64,000 nucleotides of DNA from JAKVBH01 sp049800955 (GTDB lineage: Bacteria > Pseudomonadota > Alphaproteobacteria > Rhodobacterales > Rhodobacteraceae), in the NCBI RefSeq assembly GCF_049800955.1, contig NZ_JBNAGA010000002.1, forward strand, positions 310,001 to 374,000, given 5' to 3'. Within the stretch, counting starts at the first letter, position 1, and every line of letters begins with the position of its first letter. Positions 33,054 to 43,028 of this stretch are shown here, piece by piece. A program made the translations under genes and the position numbers. The notes under the pieces are model-generated. The model made no database searches, had not been told where the DNA came from, and saw nothing but the letters and a program-made list of their open reading frames with translations.

Positions 33054-35940
33054 GCCAACCGAGATACCACGTTTATTTGCCCTGCCCTGCGGCGTCGATT
33101 TCGGCGCCGAGGTCGTGCGCGGGCTGCAAGATCGCATGCGCCTGAGCCAACCGGAAGACATGGCCCGTGTGGAGCTGATTGTGAACACGTTGCGGATGCA
33201 GCGACGGATCACGGCGGCTTTTGACGCAAGCCCCGCAAGCTTCTTGCCCAAAATCCGGTTGATCACATCACTCGTTCCCGAGGAAGCTTCCGCGCAAGAA
33301 CAGCCCTCGGCTCTCGCGCATCGTCTCGGATTGGTGGCGCTGGTGCGCCCGTTCCTCGAGGCCCAAAGGGATTTTGCGCCCTCCTCTTCGGCTTTTGATC
33401 TCGCCGATTCCGTTGCAGGGCTCATGGCGGAAATGGAGGAAGAGGGCGTCTCACTTGAAGCGCTCAGCAATCTGACTGTCTCTGAGCAATCCAAACATTG
33501 GGATCGCGCCTTGAGCTTCTTGCAAATCGTCTTGCAATACGCCGAGCAAAACAGCACCGGACCCACGGCCCGCGATACGATCGACACGCTCCTGCGCGAT
33601 TGGGAAACCTCGCCGCCGCAGCATCCCATTATCATCGCAGGCTCCACCGGGTCCCGCAGCCCGGCCCACAGGTTGATGCAAGCTGTGGCCAGGCTTCCGC
33701 AAGGCGCTGTCATTCTGCCGGGTGTCGATACGGAAATGCCAAGACATGGATGGCGAGCGCTGGCGTCCTCCAAAATACAGGAGGATCACCCGCAGCATCG
33801 CATCCTCGCGCTTTCCCGGGATTTGGGTCTTGAGGTGACCGACTTGCCAACCTGGACCCACACCGCGGCACCGAGCCCTGCCCGCAATGCGCTCGCGTCC
33901 CTTGCGCTCAGGCCGGCCCCCGTCACGCACGCGTGGCTCAAGGAAGGGCCGCATCTGCAAGCTTTGGATCAAGCGCTCGAGGACGTTACACTTGTCGAAG
34001 CCCAGACATTGCGCGACGAAGCTCTGGCCATTGCATTGCGCCTACGCAAAGCCGCAGACGAGGGCACATCTACGGCGCTGATCTCCCCTGATCGGACGCT
34101 CACGCGGCTTGTAACGGCGATGCTGGATCAATGGGGTATCCTGCCCGACGACTCTGCTGGGATACCGCTGCACCTCACAGCGCCGGGGCGTTTCCTGCGC
34201 CATGTCGCTGATTTGCGTAGCGACAGGATCACCGCCGAAAAGCTGCTCATCGTTTTGAAACATCCGCTGTGTCATAGTGTTGCCGGGCGCAATGAGCATT
34301 TGCGTCATACCCGCGATCTGGAGCTGCACCTGCGCGCCGAAGGGCCGCCCTTCCCAGATGCGCGGATGATTCTTGAATTTTCCCAAGCCATCGGCGCGCC
34401 GGATTGGGGGGAGTGGCTGGTCGCCTGTCTCTTCGCCGATGCACCTGAAGACGGCGCACGTCCCCTCGCCCAGCAGCTGTTGGGACATCGCGGCGCAGCG
34501 GAGCGCCTGGCGGCCGGGATCGCGGCTGAAGGCACGGGCGGGCTCTGGGAGCAATTGCCCGGCATGGCCGCGCGCCGCGCCATGGATGGCTTTGCCGAGG
34601 CGGCTCCAAAAGGCCCGGACGTAACTGCGCAGGAGTATCTCGCGCTCTTTCAGGCCATTCTCTCTCGTGAGCAGCAGCGCGACAGAGATGCCGGCCATCC
34701 CCACATCCGCATTTGGGGCACCTTGGAAGCGCGGGTCATGGATGCCGAGCTTCTTATTTTGGGCGGGTTGAACGAAGGCAGTTGGCCGGAGGCCCCCGCG
34801 CCTGATCCTTGGCTCAACCGCGCCATGCGCAAGGAGGCGGGGCTGCTTTTGCCGGAACGCCGCATCGGCCTGTCGGCCCATGATTTCCAGCAAGCACTGG
34901 GCGCCAAGACCGTCTGGCTCACCCGGGCCTTGCGCAGCGATGGTGCAGAAACCGTGCCGTCACGCTGGCTCAACCGTCTGACCAATCTGTTGGGCGGACT
35001 GCCGGAAACAGGCGCGCCCGCTCTCAAAGCCGCGCGGCGGCGTGGCGCATACTGGATGGCTTTGGGCCAGCAATTTGAAGCGGTGGCGCGCATTGCGCCT
35101 GCCTATCGCCCCTCGCCGCGCCCACCGCTCGACGCTCGCCCCAAAAAGCTCAGTGTCACGCAGATCAAGACGTTGGTGCGCGATCCTTACGCGATTTACG
35201 CCCGCCAGACGCTTGGTTTGCGCCCGCTGGAGCCGCTCGCCAAAACGGCAGATGCGGCGATGCGCGGGATCACCGTTCACCGGGCGCTGGAGGCGTTCAT
35301 TGAGGATGGGGAGATCAGCCAAGAGGCTTTCCTGCGGACCACCGCGGCGACGCTCGCGGAAGATGTTCCGTGGCCGGAAATGCGCGTTCTCTGGCAAGCG
35401 CGTCTGAAGCGGATCTCGGAGCAATTCATCGCCGATGAACGGCTTCGGCAGAGCGAAGGACACCCCGTTGAATTCGAGCCCGCAGGACGCTCCACGATCC
35501 CGCATCTCGATTTCACGCTCACGGCCAAAGCCGACCGAATTGACCTTCAAAGCGATGGGCGCATCGCGCTCTACGACTACAAAACCGGGCATGTGCCGAC
35601 GCACGCCGAACAGAGGCGTTTTGACAAACAGCTGCAGCTGATGGCGGCGATGGCGGAAGCCGGAGCGTTTGAAAAGCTGCCTGCAACGCCTGTCGCCAAA
35701 GCAGAGTATCTTGGGCTGGGCCTGTCACCGAAGATTGTTTCCGCGCCTTTTGGTGATGGCGGGCCCGCGCAGACTTGGGCCGAACTCATGGATTTGATCG
35801 AAGCAATGCAATCGCCGGGGTTTGGCTTTACCTCGCGGCGCGCGATGCAGCGCGACAATGATCCCGGCACGTACGACCATCTGGCCCGCTTTGGCGAATG
35901 GGACACGACCCGCAACGTCACACCGGAAGATCTGACATGA
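33046..35940 (+). CDS. addB: AddB, recombinational repair helicase-nuclease subunit
   Basis: Protein of 964 residues, matching alphaproteobacterial AddB. The C-terminal PD-(D/E)XK nuclease is seen in FTLTAKADRIDLQSDGRIALYDYKTGHVPTH, with GITVHRALEAFIEDGE before it. The middle has LILGGLNEGSWPEAPAPDPWLNRAMRKE, a conserved AddB block. With AddA it processes double-strand breaks up to Chi sites, doing the job of RecBCD. ATG 33046 lies inside the murU end, and the stop overlaps addA (ATGA). Confidence 0.93.
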   Translation: MFEPTEIPRLFALPCGVDFGAEVVRGLQDRMRLSQPEDMARVELIVNTLRMQRRITAAFDASPASFLPKIRLITSLVPEEASAQEQPSALAHRLGLVALVRPFLEAQRDFAPSSSAFDLADSVAGLMAEMEEEGVSLEALSNLTVSEQSKHWDRALSFLQIVLQYAEQNSTGPTARDTIDTLLRDWETSPPQHPIIIAGSTGSRSPAHRLMQAVARLPQGAVILPGVDTEMPRHGWRALASSKIQEDHPQHRILALSRDLGLEVTDLPTWTHTAAPSPARNALASLALRPAPVTHAWLKEGPHLQALDQALEDVTLVEAQTLRDEALAIALRLRKAADEGTSTALISPDRTLTRLVTAMLDQWGILPDDSAGIPLHLTAPGRFLRHVADLRSDRITAEKLLIVLKHPLCHSVAGRNEHLRHTRDLELHLRAEGPPFPDARMILEFSQAIGAPDWGEWLVACLFADAPEDGARPLAQQLLGHRGAAERLAAGIAAEGTGGLWEQLPGMAARRAMDGFAEAAPKGPDVTAQEYLALFQAILSREQQRDRDAGHPHIRIWGTLEARVMDAELLILGGLNEGSWPEAPAPDPWLNRAMRKEAGLLLPERRIGLSAHDFQQALGAKTVWLTRALRSDGAETVPSRWLNRLTNLLGGLPETGAPALKAARRRGAYWMALGQQFEAVARIAPAYRPSPRPPLDARPKKLSVTQIKTLVRDPYAIYARQTLGLRPLEPLAKTADAAMRGITVHRALEAFIEDGEISQEAFLRTTAATLAEDVPWPEMRVLWQARLKRISEQFIADERLRQSEGHPVEFEPAGRSTIPHLDFTLTAKADRIDLQSDGRIALYDYKTGHVPTHAEQRRFDKQLQLMAAMAEAGAFEKLPATPVAKAEYLGLGLSPKIVSAPFGDGGPAQTWAELMDLIEAMQSPGFGFTSRRAMQRDNDPGTYDHLARFGEWDTTRNVTPEDLT

Positions 35941-38900
35941 CCGGCCGCGACGAAGCCACCAGCGCACAGGTGCGCGCGGCCCGGCCCGATGCCTCGACCT
36001 GGCTCGCGGCCAATGCAGGTTCGGGCAAGACGCGCGTACTTACAGACCGTGTTGCGCGGTTGTTGCTCGATGGTGTGCCGCCGGAGCATATTCTCTGTCT
36101 GACCTATACCAAGGCGGCAGCCTCCGAGATGCAGAACAGGTTGTTCCAGCGTCTTGGTGAATGGGCCATGCTCGAAGATGTATCCTTGCGGTCCGCTCTG
36201 GGGGAACTGGGGCTGACCTCTACGATAGATGCCGACACGCTGGCCAATGCCCGCAGCCTCTTTGCCCGCGCCATCGAGACACCGGGCGGGCTGAAGATCC
36301 AGACGATCCACGCCTTTTGCTCCTCGATCCTCCGCCGCTTTCCTCTGGAAGCCGGCGTGTCTCCGCAGTTTCAGGAAATGGAGGACCGGTCCGGCCAGCT
36401 TCTGCGCGCGCGTATCCTGCAAGACATGGCCGATGGCCCGGAAGTGGATCTCGTGCACCGTTTGGCACAGCATCTCTCGGATGCGGACTTTGACACGATC
36501 ACATCCGCCGTATCCCGCGCGCGCGAGCATTTTGAGGAGCCTTTGTCTGAAGCCGCGCTCTACGAGGCCTTTGGCGTGCCCGAGGGCGCAAGTGATACGT
36601 GGGTTTGGCAGGACGCCTTGGGTCCCAGCGACCGTGCGTTAATCGGACGCTTGGCAGAGGAGGCGGAGCAACAATCCGCAACCATGGTCACCATGGCGCA
36701 GTCTTTGCGCGTCGCCTTGAAGGCGCCCGATGACGCCTCTTGCGCGGCACATCTCGCGAAGGAGCTTCTGACCAAGGCGGGCACGCCCAACCAAAAGAAG
36801 CCCACAAAGAAAACCTGGGAGGCAATGGGCGGCGAAAAGCTTGCGCTGCGCGCCTTGATCGACAGGTTGTCCGATGCTTTTGATCGACCCCGACGACTGG
36901 CCGCCCTGGAACGCACCCGCGATTTGCATGCCTTCGCGCAGGCTTTTCTGCCGCGCTTTGCCGAGGCCAAAACCTTGCGGGGCTGGCTCGATTTTGACGA
37001 TCTGATACTCAAGACGCGGGACTTGCTGTCCAACGACGAGGTCGCGCCTTGGGTGCTTTTTCGGCTTGATGGTGGCATCGACCATATCCTCGTCGATGAG
37101 GCGCAGGACACCAGCCCGGTGCAATGGGACGTGATTGATCGGCTGGCACAGGAGTTCACCTCCGGGCTCGGCGCGCGCGATGATGTGAACCGGACGATCT
37201 TTGTCGTCGGAGACAAAAAGCAATCGATCTATTCCTTTCAGGGCGCGGATCCGACCGGGTTTGACAGGATGCGGGAGCGGTTTCGGGACAAGTTGCGATC
37301 CATCGAAGCGGTCTTTCAGGATGCTGTGCTCGAATATTCCTTCCGGTCTGCGGAGGCGATCCTGTCGCTTGTGGATTGTACGTTCGAGAACCGGGAGGCG
37401 TCGGGCTTTCCAAAAGGTGCGCGGCACCGCGCCTTCAAGGCCGAGATGCCGGGCCGAGTCGATCTTTGGCCCGTGGTCGCTCCAACCGAGAAGCCTGCGG
37501 AGCGCGTCTGGACGGACACGGTCGACCGGGTCGATGATACCCATGAGACGGTTCGTCTGGCCCAGCATGTCGCCCACCAGATCGGCGAGATGCTGAGCGG
37601 CAACCATGTGCTGCCCGTGTTCGATGAAGACGCAAAACAATGGCGCGGACGCCGGATCGAGCCGCGCGATGTGCTGATCCTTGTGCAGCGACGCTCCGGC
37701 CTCTTCGAAGAGATCATCCGGGCTTGCAAGAACGCTGAGCTTCCCATTGCGGGCGCGGATCGCCTGAAGGTCGGTGCCGAGCTGGCAGTGCGCGATCTGG
37801 CGGCGCTTTTGTCCTGGCTGGCCCTGCCTGAGGATGATCTCTCGCTTGCCACAGCCCTCAAATCGCCTCTGTTTGGCTGGAGCGAGCAAGACCTGTTCAC
37901 TCTCGCCCATGGGCGCGACAAGCAATTCCTCTGGCGCGTTCTTGAAGCGCGCAAGGAGACCCATGCCGAGACGTGGGCCATGCTGCAAGACCTGCGCGAT
38001 GCCGCGGATTTTCTGCGCCCCTATGATCTGATCGAACGCATTCTCATTCGCCACAAGGGACGCTCGCGCCTGCTGGCGCGCCTCGGGCCGGAGGCGGAAG
38101 ACGGCATCAATGCGCTTCTGGAGCAATCCATTGCCTATGAAAGCAGCGAGACACCGAGCCTGACGGGTTTTCTGATCTGGTTGGAAACGGACGATCTGGA
38201 AATAAAACGCCAGCCCGATGCCGCCTCAAACCAGATCCGCGTGATGACCGTACACGGCGCGAAGGGTCTCGAAGCGCCAATCGTCATTCTGCCCGATTGC
38301 GGCGCGCGTCAGAACAGCGTCAAGGACGACATCCTCACCGAACCCGGAACAGCTGTCTGGAAAACCAACGCCGATGCCATGCCCCAGCCCATGACGCCAT
38401 GGATTGACGCTGTCAAACAGCGGCAGGCAGAGGAGCGCGACAGGCTGCTCTACGTTGCCATGACCCGCGCGGAGAATTGGCTGATCGTGGCGGCAGCCGG
38501 TAAACTCGAAGGCGAGCCCGAACCCTGGCACACGACTGTGGCCCGCGCCATGGATATGCAGGGCGCTGCGGAGCATGGATTTGAGGGCTTGGGTGGGGGC
38601 TTGAGATTGACCAATGGTGCCTGGCCCGAAGCCGCCGTAGAGGCCGCCTCTGCCGTGGACAGAACGCCCCTTGCCCCGCCCGACTGGATCACGCAGACCG
38701 CCCCGGAGCCAAACGTGCCGCTGCCTGTGTTGTCACCCTCCAACCTTGGCGGAGCGAAAGCCCTGGCGGGACAGGACGGCATGGATGAGGAGGCCGCGCT
38801 GGCGCACGGCACTGCTGTGCATCAATGGCTTGAGCGTCTTGCCGAGGGTCGCGCTATCCCATCAATGGATGCTATTCCCGAGGTCGCCAAACACGAGGCG

Positions 38901-39257
38901 CAGCGCGTTTTCTCAGACCCGGCGCTGGCCCATCTTTTTGCCCCTGGCACGTTGGGAGAGGTATCGCTTTCCGCCGATGTCCCTGAGCTGGGGCGGCGCC
39001 TGCATGGTATCATCGATCGGCTTGTCATTTCCGAGAAAGACGTCATCGCGGTGGATTTCAAAACCAATGCCACCGTGCCCGCAGATGTCGAACAGACCCC
39101 CGAGGGTCTGCTGCGGCAGATGGGGGCTTACGCGCATATGTTGGCGGAAATATATCCCGACAGGCAGATACGAACCGCACTTTTGTGGACGCGCACCGCA
39201 AGTCTTATGGAGTTACCCCACGATCTTGTGACGCAGGCGCTGATGCGCACGACATAG
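35937..39257 (+). CDS. addA: AddA, UvrD-type helicase and nuclease
   Basis: Protein of 1106 residues. Walker A is WLAANAGSGKTRVLTDRVARLLLDG (about 20-44). Other helicase motifs are ILCLTYTKAAASEM, ILVDEAQDTSPVQWDVI, FVVGDKKQSIYSFQGAD, VMTVHGAKGLEAPIVIL and LLYVAMTRAENWLIV. The C-terminal nuclease has HGIIDRLVISEKDVIAVDFKTNA. It is the 3'-5' motor and one nuclease of AddAB. Start coupled to the addB stop; about 70 nt then separate it from trxA. Confidence 0.96.
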   Translation: MTGRDEATSAQVRAARPDASTWLAANAGSGKTRVLTDRVARLLLDGVPPEHILCLTYTKAAASEMQNRLFQRLGEWAMLEDVSLRSALGELGLTSTIDADTLANARSLFARAIETPGGLKIQTIHAFCSSILRRFPLEAGVSPQFQEMEDRSGQLLRARILQDMADGPEVDLVHRLAQHLSDADFDTITSAVSRAREHFEEPLSEAALYEAFGVPEGASDTWVWQDALGPSDRALIGRLAEEAEQQSATMVTMAQSLRVALKAPDDASCAAHLAKELLTKAGTPNQKKPTKKTWEAMGGEKLALRALIDRLSDAFDRPRRLAALERTRDLHAFAQAFLPRFAEAKTLRGWLDFDDLILKTRDLLSNDEVAPWVLFRLDGGIDHILVDEAQDTSPVQWDVIDRLAQEFTSGLGARDDVNRTIFVVGDKKQSIYSFQGADPTGFDRMRERFRDKLRSIEAVFQDAVLEYSFRSAEAILSLVDCTFENREASGFPKGARHRAFKAEMPGRVDLWPVVAPTEKPAERVWTDTVDRVDDTHETVRLAQHVAHQIGEMLSGNHVLPVFDEDAKQWRGRRIEPRDVLILVQRRSGLFEEIIRACKNAELPIAGADRLKVGAELAVRDLAALLSWLALPEDDLSLATALKSPLFGWSEQDLFTLAHGRDKQFLWRVLEARKETHAETWAMLQDLRDAADFLRPYDLIERILIRHKGRSRLLARLGPEAEDGINALLEQSIAYESSETPSLTGFLIWLETDDLEIKRQPDAASNQIRVMTVHGAKGLEAPIVILPDCGARQNSVKDDILTEPGTAVWKTNADAMPQPMTPWIDAVKQRQAEERDRLLYVAMTRAENWLIVAAAGKLEGEPEPWHTTVARAMDMQGAAEHGFEGLGGGLRLTNGAWPEAAVEAASAVDRTPLAPPDWITQTAPEPNVPLPVLSPSNLGGAKALAGQDGMDEEAALAHGTAVHQWLERLAEGRAIPSMDAIPEVAKHEAQRVFSDPALAHLFAPGTLGEVSLSADVPELGRRLHGIIDRLVISEKDVIAVDFKTNATVPADVEQTPEGLLRQMGAYAHMLAEIYPDRQIRTALLWTRTASLMELPHDLVTQALMRTT

Positions 39258-39327
39258 CCTTGACGCTGGCCCCTTGGCTTCTTAGGTTCCGCCCCCAAGC
39301 TAAGCCCGCGACTCGAGGAGAGAGACC

Positions 39328-39651
39328 ATGGCTACAGTTGCCGTCACAGACGCGACTTTCGACGAAGTAGTAAAGAATTCAGATGTCCCCGTTGTGGTGG
39401 ACTTCTGGGCCGAGTGGTGTGGCCCGTGCAAACAGATTGGCCCGGCTCTGGAAGAGCTTTCCGCCGAGTATGACGGCAAGGTCAAAATCGCCAAGGTCGA
39501 TGTCGACAGCAATCCCAATTCCGCCGCTGCCATGGGCATCCGGGGCATTCCTGCGCTGTTCATCTTCAAGAACGGTGAAGTGATTTCGAACCGCTCCGGC
39601 GCGGCACCCAAGGCTGCGCTCCAGAGCTGGATTGACGAGTCGATCGCTTAA
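39328..39651 (+). CDS. trxA: Thioredoxin 1 (TrxA)
   Basis: Protein of 107 residues with the classical active site WCGPCK (C31 and C34), the buried Asp in VVVDFWAEW and the cis-Pro in GIRGIPALFIFK. It is the general cytoplasmic disulfide reductant for ribonucleotide reductase and others. It may also feed SoxV and CcdA-type membrane carriers. GAGGAGAGA before the ATG is a strong ribosome site, and an intrinsic terminator follows. Confidence 0.98.
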   Translation: MATVAVTDATFDEVVKNSDVPVVVDFWAEWCGPCKQIGPALEELSAEYDGKVKIAKVDVDSNPNSAAAMGIRGIPALFIFKNGEVISNRSGAAPKAALQSWIDESIA

Positions 39652-39672
39652 TCTGACGATCAAGGTTATGCG

Positions 39673-39705
39673 AAAGGCCGCTCTTCCGGGCGGCCTTTTG
39701 TTTTT
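39673..39705 (+). terminator. Intrinsic terminator after trxA
   Basis: AAAGGCCG (39673-39680) and CGGCCTTT (39691-39698) make an 8-bp stem with a 10-nt loop, followed by TTGTTTTT. It lies 21 nt after the trxA stop. Confidence 0.88.
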
Positions 39706-39731
39706 CAGATGAAGGATGCAGGGGACTTGTC

Positions 39732-40868
39732 ATGTTGAGCAATACAGATGTCATGGAGCTCCGCGAGATAAGGCACGCGTTGCACCGGGCGCCGGAAATT
39801 TCCGGCGAGGAACGGGAGACAGCGCGCGCGATCGTGGCTTACCTGACGCCATTCGCGCCTGACAAGATCGTCACAGATCTCGGGGGCCACGGCGTTGCTG
39901 CGGTTTATGAGGGCGCGCAAGACGGTCCAACGCTTCTCTTTCGGTGTGAGCTTGATGCGCTGCCCATTCAGGAGACCCCGCGCGCCCACGAGAGCCAAAC
40001 ACCCGGCAAGGCCCATCTGTGTGGTCATGACGGGCATATGACCATCATGCTGGGTTTGGCGCGCCTGCTTCACCGCAAGGCGCCCGCGCGCGGCCGTGTC
40101 GTGTTGATGTTCCAGCCGGCAGAGGAAACAGGCGTGGGTGGGCCAGCGGTTGTCGCGGACCCACGATTTGCGCCGCTCAAACCTGATCTGTCTTTCTCGC
40201 TGCACAATTCCCCCGGCATGCCCTTGGGCCAGGTTGGCTTGACAACTGGGGCTGTCAGCGCCGCCTCACGCGGCATGGAAATCGTGCTCGCCGGGCATTC
40301 CTCCCACGCGGCAGAACCCGAGGAAGCCCTCAGCCCTCGGCTGGCCTTGGCGAAGCTGATGCAGGACCTGCCCAGCCTCGCGGGACCCCGCGCGGACGAC
40401 TATGCCATGGTCACCATCACCCATGCCAATATGGGCGCGCCCACGTTCGGCATTACACCCGGCAATGGTACGCTCTTCGCCACGTTGCGCACGGGGCGCG
40501 ACGAAACCATGGCCGCGCTCGTCGCCGATGCCGAGCAGATGGCGCATGCCGCAGCGACAGCCGATGGCCTTACTATCGAGATCAACTATCACGACGTCTT
40601 TGAACACACGGAAAACGCGCCGGAAGCCGTCGACATCCTGCGCATTGCCATGGATACGCTTGCGATCCCCCATGGCGAGGACGGCGGCGTGATCACACCC
40701 TCGGAAGACTTCAGCGCCTTCACCAAAATCGCGCCCGGCGCCATGCTGTTTCTCGGCGCGGGCGAAGACTGCACGGTTGTGCATCACCCCGATTATGACT
40801 TCCCCGATGATCTCATTCCCATTGGCGCGCATCTCTTTGAGCGGGTGGTGCGCGATCAGCTGGGCTAA
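39732..40868 (+). CDS. M20-family amidohydrolase (hippurate or N-acyl amino acid type)
   Basis: Protein of 378 residues. The metal-site signatures CGHDGHMTIML (about residues 97-107) and AEETGVGGP belong to the M20D amidohydrolase group (HipO, AmhX, IAA-amino acid hydrolase). The opening RALHRAPEISGEERETA-like segment (as IRHALHRAPEISG) also fits. It hydrolyses an N-acyl amino acid or related amide; the substrate is not set by the sequence. It is a monocistron between the trxA terminator and hslV. Confidence 0.87.
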   Translation: MLSNTDVMELREIRHALHRAPEISGEERETARAIVAYLTPFAPDKIVTDLGGHGVAAVYEGAQDGPTLLFRCELDALPIQETPRAHESQTPGKAHLCGHDGHMTIMLGLARLLHRKAPARGRVVLMFQPAEETGVGGPAVVADPRFAPLKPDLSFSLHNSPGMPLGQVGLTTGAVSAASRGMEIVLAGHSSHAAEPEEALSPRLALAKLMQDLPSLAGPRADDYAMVTITHANMGAPTFGITPGNGTLFATLRTGRDETMAALVADAEQMAHAAATADGLTIEINYHDVFEHTENAPEAVDILRIAMDTLAIPHGEDGGVITPSEDFSAFTKIAPGAMLFLGAGEDCTVVHHPDYDFPDDLIPIGAHLFERVVRDQLG

Positions 40869-40932
40869 GCCCCGCCCCTTGCACAGATCGCGCCCGCCTT
40901 CCATATAGTCGAAACGCGAGAAGGAGCCCTCC

Positions 40933-41487
40933 ATGGCACAAGAATTTCCCGGCTGGCACGGCACAACGATCATCGGCGTCAAAAAAGGGGGCCGTGTTGT
41001 GATCGCAGGCGACGGCCAGGTCTCTCTTGGCCAGACCGTTATCAAGGGCACCGCACGCAAGGTGCGCCGGCTCTCGCCTGGCGGGCATGACGTGGTCTGT
41101 GGCTTTGCCGGATCGACGGCCGATGCCTTCACGCTGCTGGAGCGGTTGGAAGCCAAGCTGGAGGCCACACCCGGCCAGCTGGCCCGCGCCTCTGTCGAGC
41201 TCGCCAAGGATTGGCGCACGGACAAATACCTCCAGAAACTGGAAGCCATGCTGATCGTGACCGACGGCGCGCAGATGTTCGTCATCACCGGCGCGGGCGA
41301 CGTGCTGGAGCCCGAACATGATGTGACGGCCATCGGGTCCGGCGGCAACTACGCGCTCGCCGCGGCACGCGGGCTGATGGAAGCCGATCTCGATGCCGAA
41401 GCCATCGCGCGCAAGGCCATGGCCATCGCATCTGACATTTGCGTCTACACCAACGGCAACCTGACGGTTGAGGAGATTTCCGCATGA
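40933..41487 (+). CDS. hslV: HslV, ATP-dependent protease peptidase subunit
   Basis: Protein of 184 residues. The segment HGTTIIGVKKGGRVVIAGDGQVSLGQT contains the catalytic Thr exposed after propeptide removal, and GSGGNYALAAARGL is typical. It forms a two-ring dodecamer capped by HslU and degrades misfolded and regulatory proteins. AGAAGGAG precedes the ATG. The stop overlaps hslU (ATGA). Confidence 0.97.
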   Translation: MAQEFPGWHGTTIIGVKKGGRVVIAGDGQVSLGQTVIKGTARKVRRLSPGGHDVVCGFAGSTADAFTLLERLEAKLEATPGQLARASVELAKDWRTDKYLQKLEAMLIVTDGAQMFVITGAGDVLEPEHDVTAIGSGGNYALAAARGLMEADLDAEAIARKAMAIASDICVYTNGNLTVEEISA

Positions 41488-42791
41488 CCGACCTGACCCC
41501 CCGTGAGATTGTCTCCGAGCTTGACCGCTTCATCATTGGTCAGGCTGATGCCAAACGCGCCGTGGCCGTAGCTTTGCGCAATCGCTGGCGCCGCAAGCAA
41601 CTCGCCGATGACCTGCGCGACGAGGTGTATCCAAAAAACATCCTGATGATCGGGCCCACTGGTGTCGGCAAGACGGAAATCTCCCGCAGGCTTGCCAAGC
41701 TTGCCCGCGCGCCTTTCCTCAAGGTCGAAGCCACCAAGTTTACCGAAGTGGGCTATGTGGGCCGCGACGTGGAACAGATCATTCGCGATCTCGTGGACGC
41801 CGCCATTTCCCAGACCCGCGACTTCATGCGCGAAGACGTCAAGGCGCGCGCCCATGAGGCTGCCGAAGAACGCGTCATCGAAGCCATCGCCGGGACCGAT
41901 GCCCGCGAACAGACCCGCGAGATGTTCCGCAAGAAACTGCGCGACGGCCTACTCGATGATCAACTGATCGAGATCGAAGTTGCCGACACATCCAACCCCA
42001 TGTCCATGTTCGAGATTCCGGGCCAGCCGGGGATGAACATGGGCGGCATGAACCTTGGTGATCTCTTCGGCAAGGCCATGGGCGGACGGACCCAGCGCCG
42101 CAAGATGCGCGTGGCTGACAGCTACGATGTGCTGATTGGCGAGGAGGCTGACAAGCTTCTGGACGACGAGACCGTGACCAAGACCGCCCTCGAAAGCGTC
42201 GAGCAAAACGGCATCGTCTTCCTTGATGAGATCGACAAGGTCGCCACACGGCAGGACGCGCGCGGCGGCGAGGTTTCCCGCGAAGGCGTACAACGCGACC
42301 TGCTGCCGCTGATCGAAGGCACAACGGTGTCGACGAAACATGGCCCCGTGAAGACAGACCACATCCTTTTCATCGCCTCCGGCGCCTTCCACATCGCCAA
42401 ACCCTCGGATTTGCTGCCTGAACTGCAAGGCCGTCTGCCGATCCGGGTCAACCTGCGGGCTCTGACCGAAGAGGATTTCGTGCGCATCCTGACAGAGACG
42501 GACAACGCGCTGACACGCCAATATACCGCGCTGATGGGCACCGAGGATGTCACCGTGACCTTCACGGAAGATGGCATTGCTGCGCTCGCCAAGATTGCCG
42601 CAGACGTGAACGAGAGCGTTGAGAATATCGGCGCGCGGCGGCTCTATACGGTCATGGAGCGCGTGTTCGAGGAGCTCTCCTTCCACGCGCCTGACCGCGG
42701 CGGCGAGGAGGTCGAGGTCAACGCGGCCTTCGTGGAGCAACATCTGGGTGAGTTGACCCGCTCCACCGACGTGAGCCGCTACGTGCTTTGA
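41484..42791 (+). CDS. hslU: HslU, unfoldase ATPase of HslUV
   Basis: Protein of 435 residues of the Clp/Hsp100 AAA+ family. TPREIVSELDRFIIGQADAKRAVAVALRNRWRR opens the protein, Walker A is IGPTGVGKTEISRR, FTEVGYVGRDVE is the pore loop region, and Walker B is IVFLDEIDKV. The C-terminus STDVSRYVL is the tail that docks into HslV. It unfolds substrates for HslV. The 237 nt after it hold no gene. Confidence 0.97.
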   Translation: MTDLTPREIVSELDRFIIGQADAKRAVAVALRNRWRRKQLADDLRDEVYPKNILMIGPTGVGKTEISRRLAKLARAPFLKVEATKFTEVGYVGRDVEQIIRDLVDAAISQTRDFMREDVKARAHEAAEERVIEAIAGTDAREQTREMFRKKLRDGLLDDQLIEIEVADTSNPMSMFEIPGQPGMNMGGMNLGDLFGKAMGGRTQRRKMRVADSYDVLIGEEADKLLDDETVTKTALESVEQNGIVFLDEIDKVATRQDARGGEVSREGVQRDLLPLIEGTTVSTKHGPVKTDHILFIASGAFHIAKPSDLLPELQGRLPIRVNLRALTEEDFVRILTETDNALTRQYTALMGTEDVTVTFTEDGIAALAKIAADVNESVENIGARRLYTVMERVFEELSFHAPDRGGEEVEVNAAFVEQHLGELTRSTDVSRYVL

Positions 42792-43028
42792 TCGCTAGAG
42801 GCGGATTGCGTCCCTAGCATTTGACCCTCAGCAGTGCTGCGCATGAAACGCTGCAGGTGCCAATTTGCGTCGCTCATTAGGCTGAATGACGGTTTCTAGC
42901 CCAGCGTGACCAAATGCTGCGCGCCGCGCAGATGTCTGCTTTCAGTCGCTCGCTGCTGTGAGTGATCTTACCTTGGGACAGACGAACACTGACAGGCGAG
43001 GGCGTCATATCGCGCCCCGCCATCTTAC

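Noticed and set aside
36639..38126. 495-codon minus-strand frame opposite addA
   Set aside because: addA carries all helicase motifs in the other strand; no support for the antisense frame.
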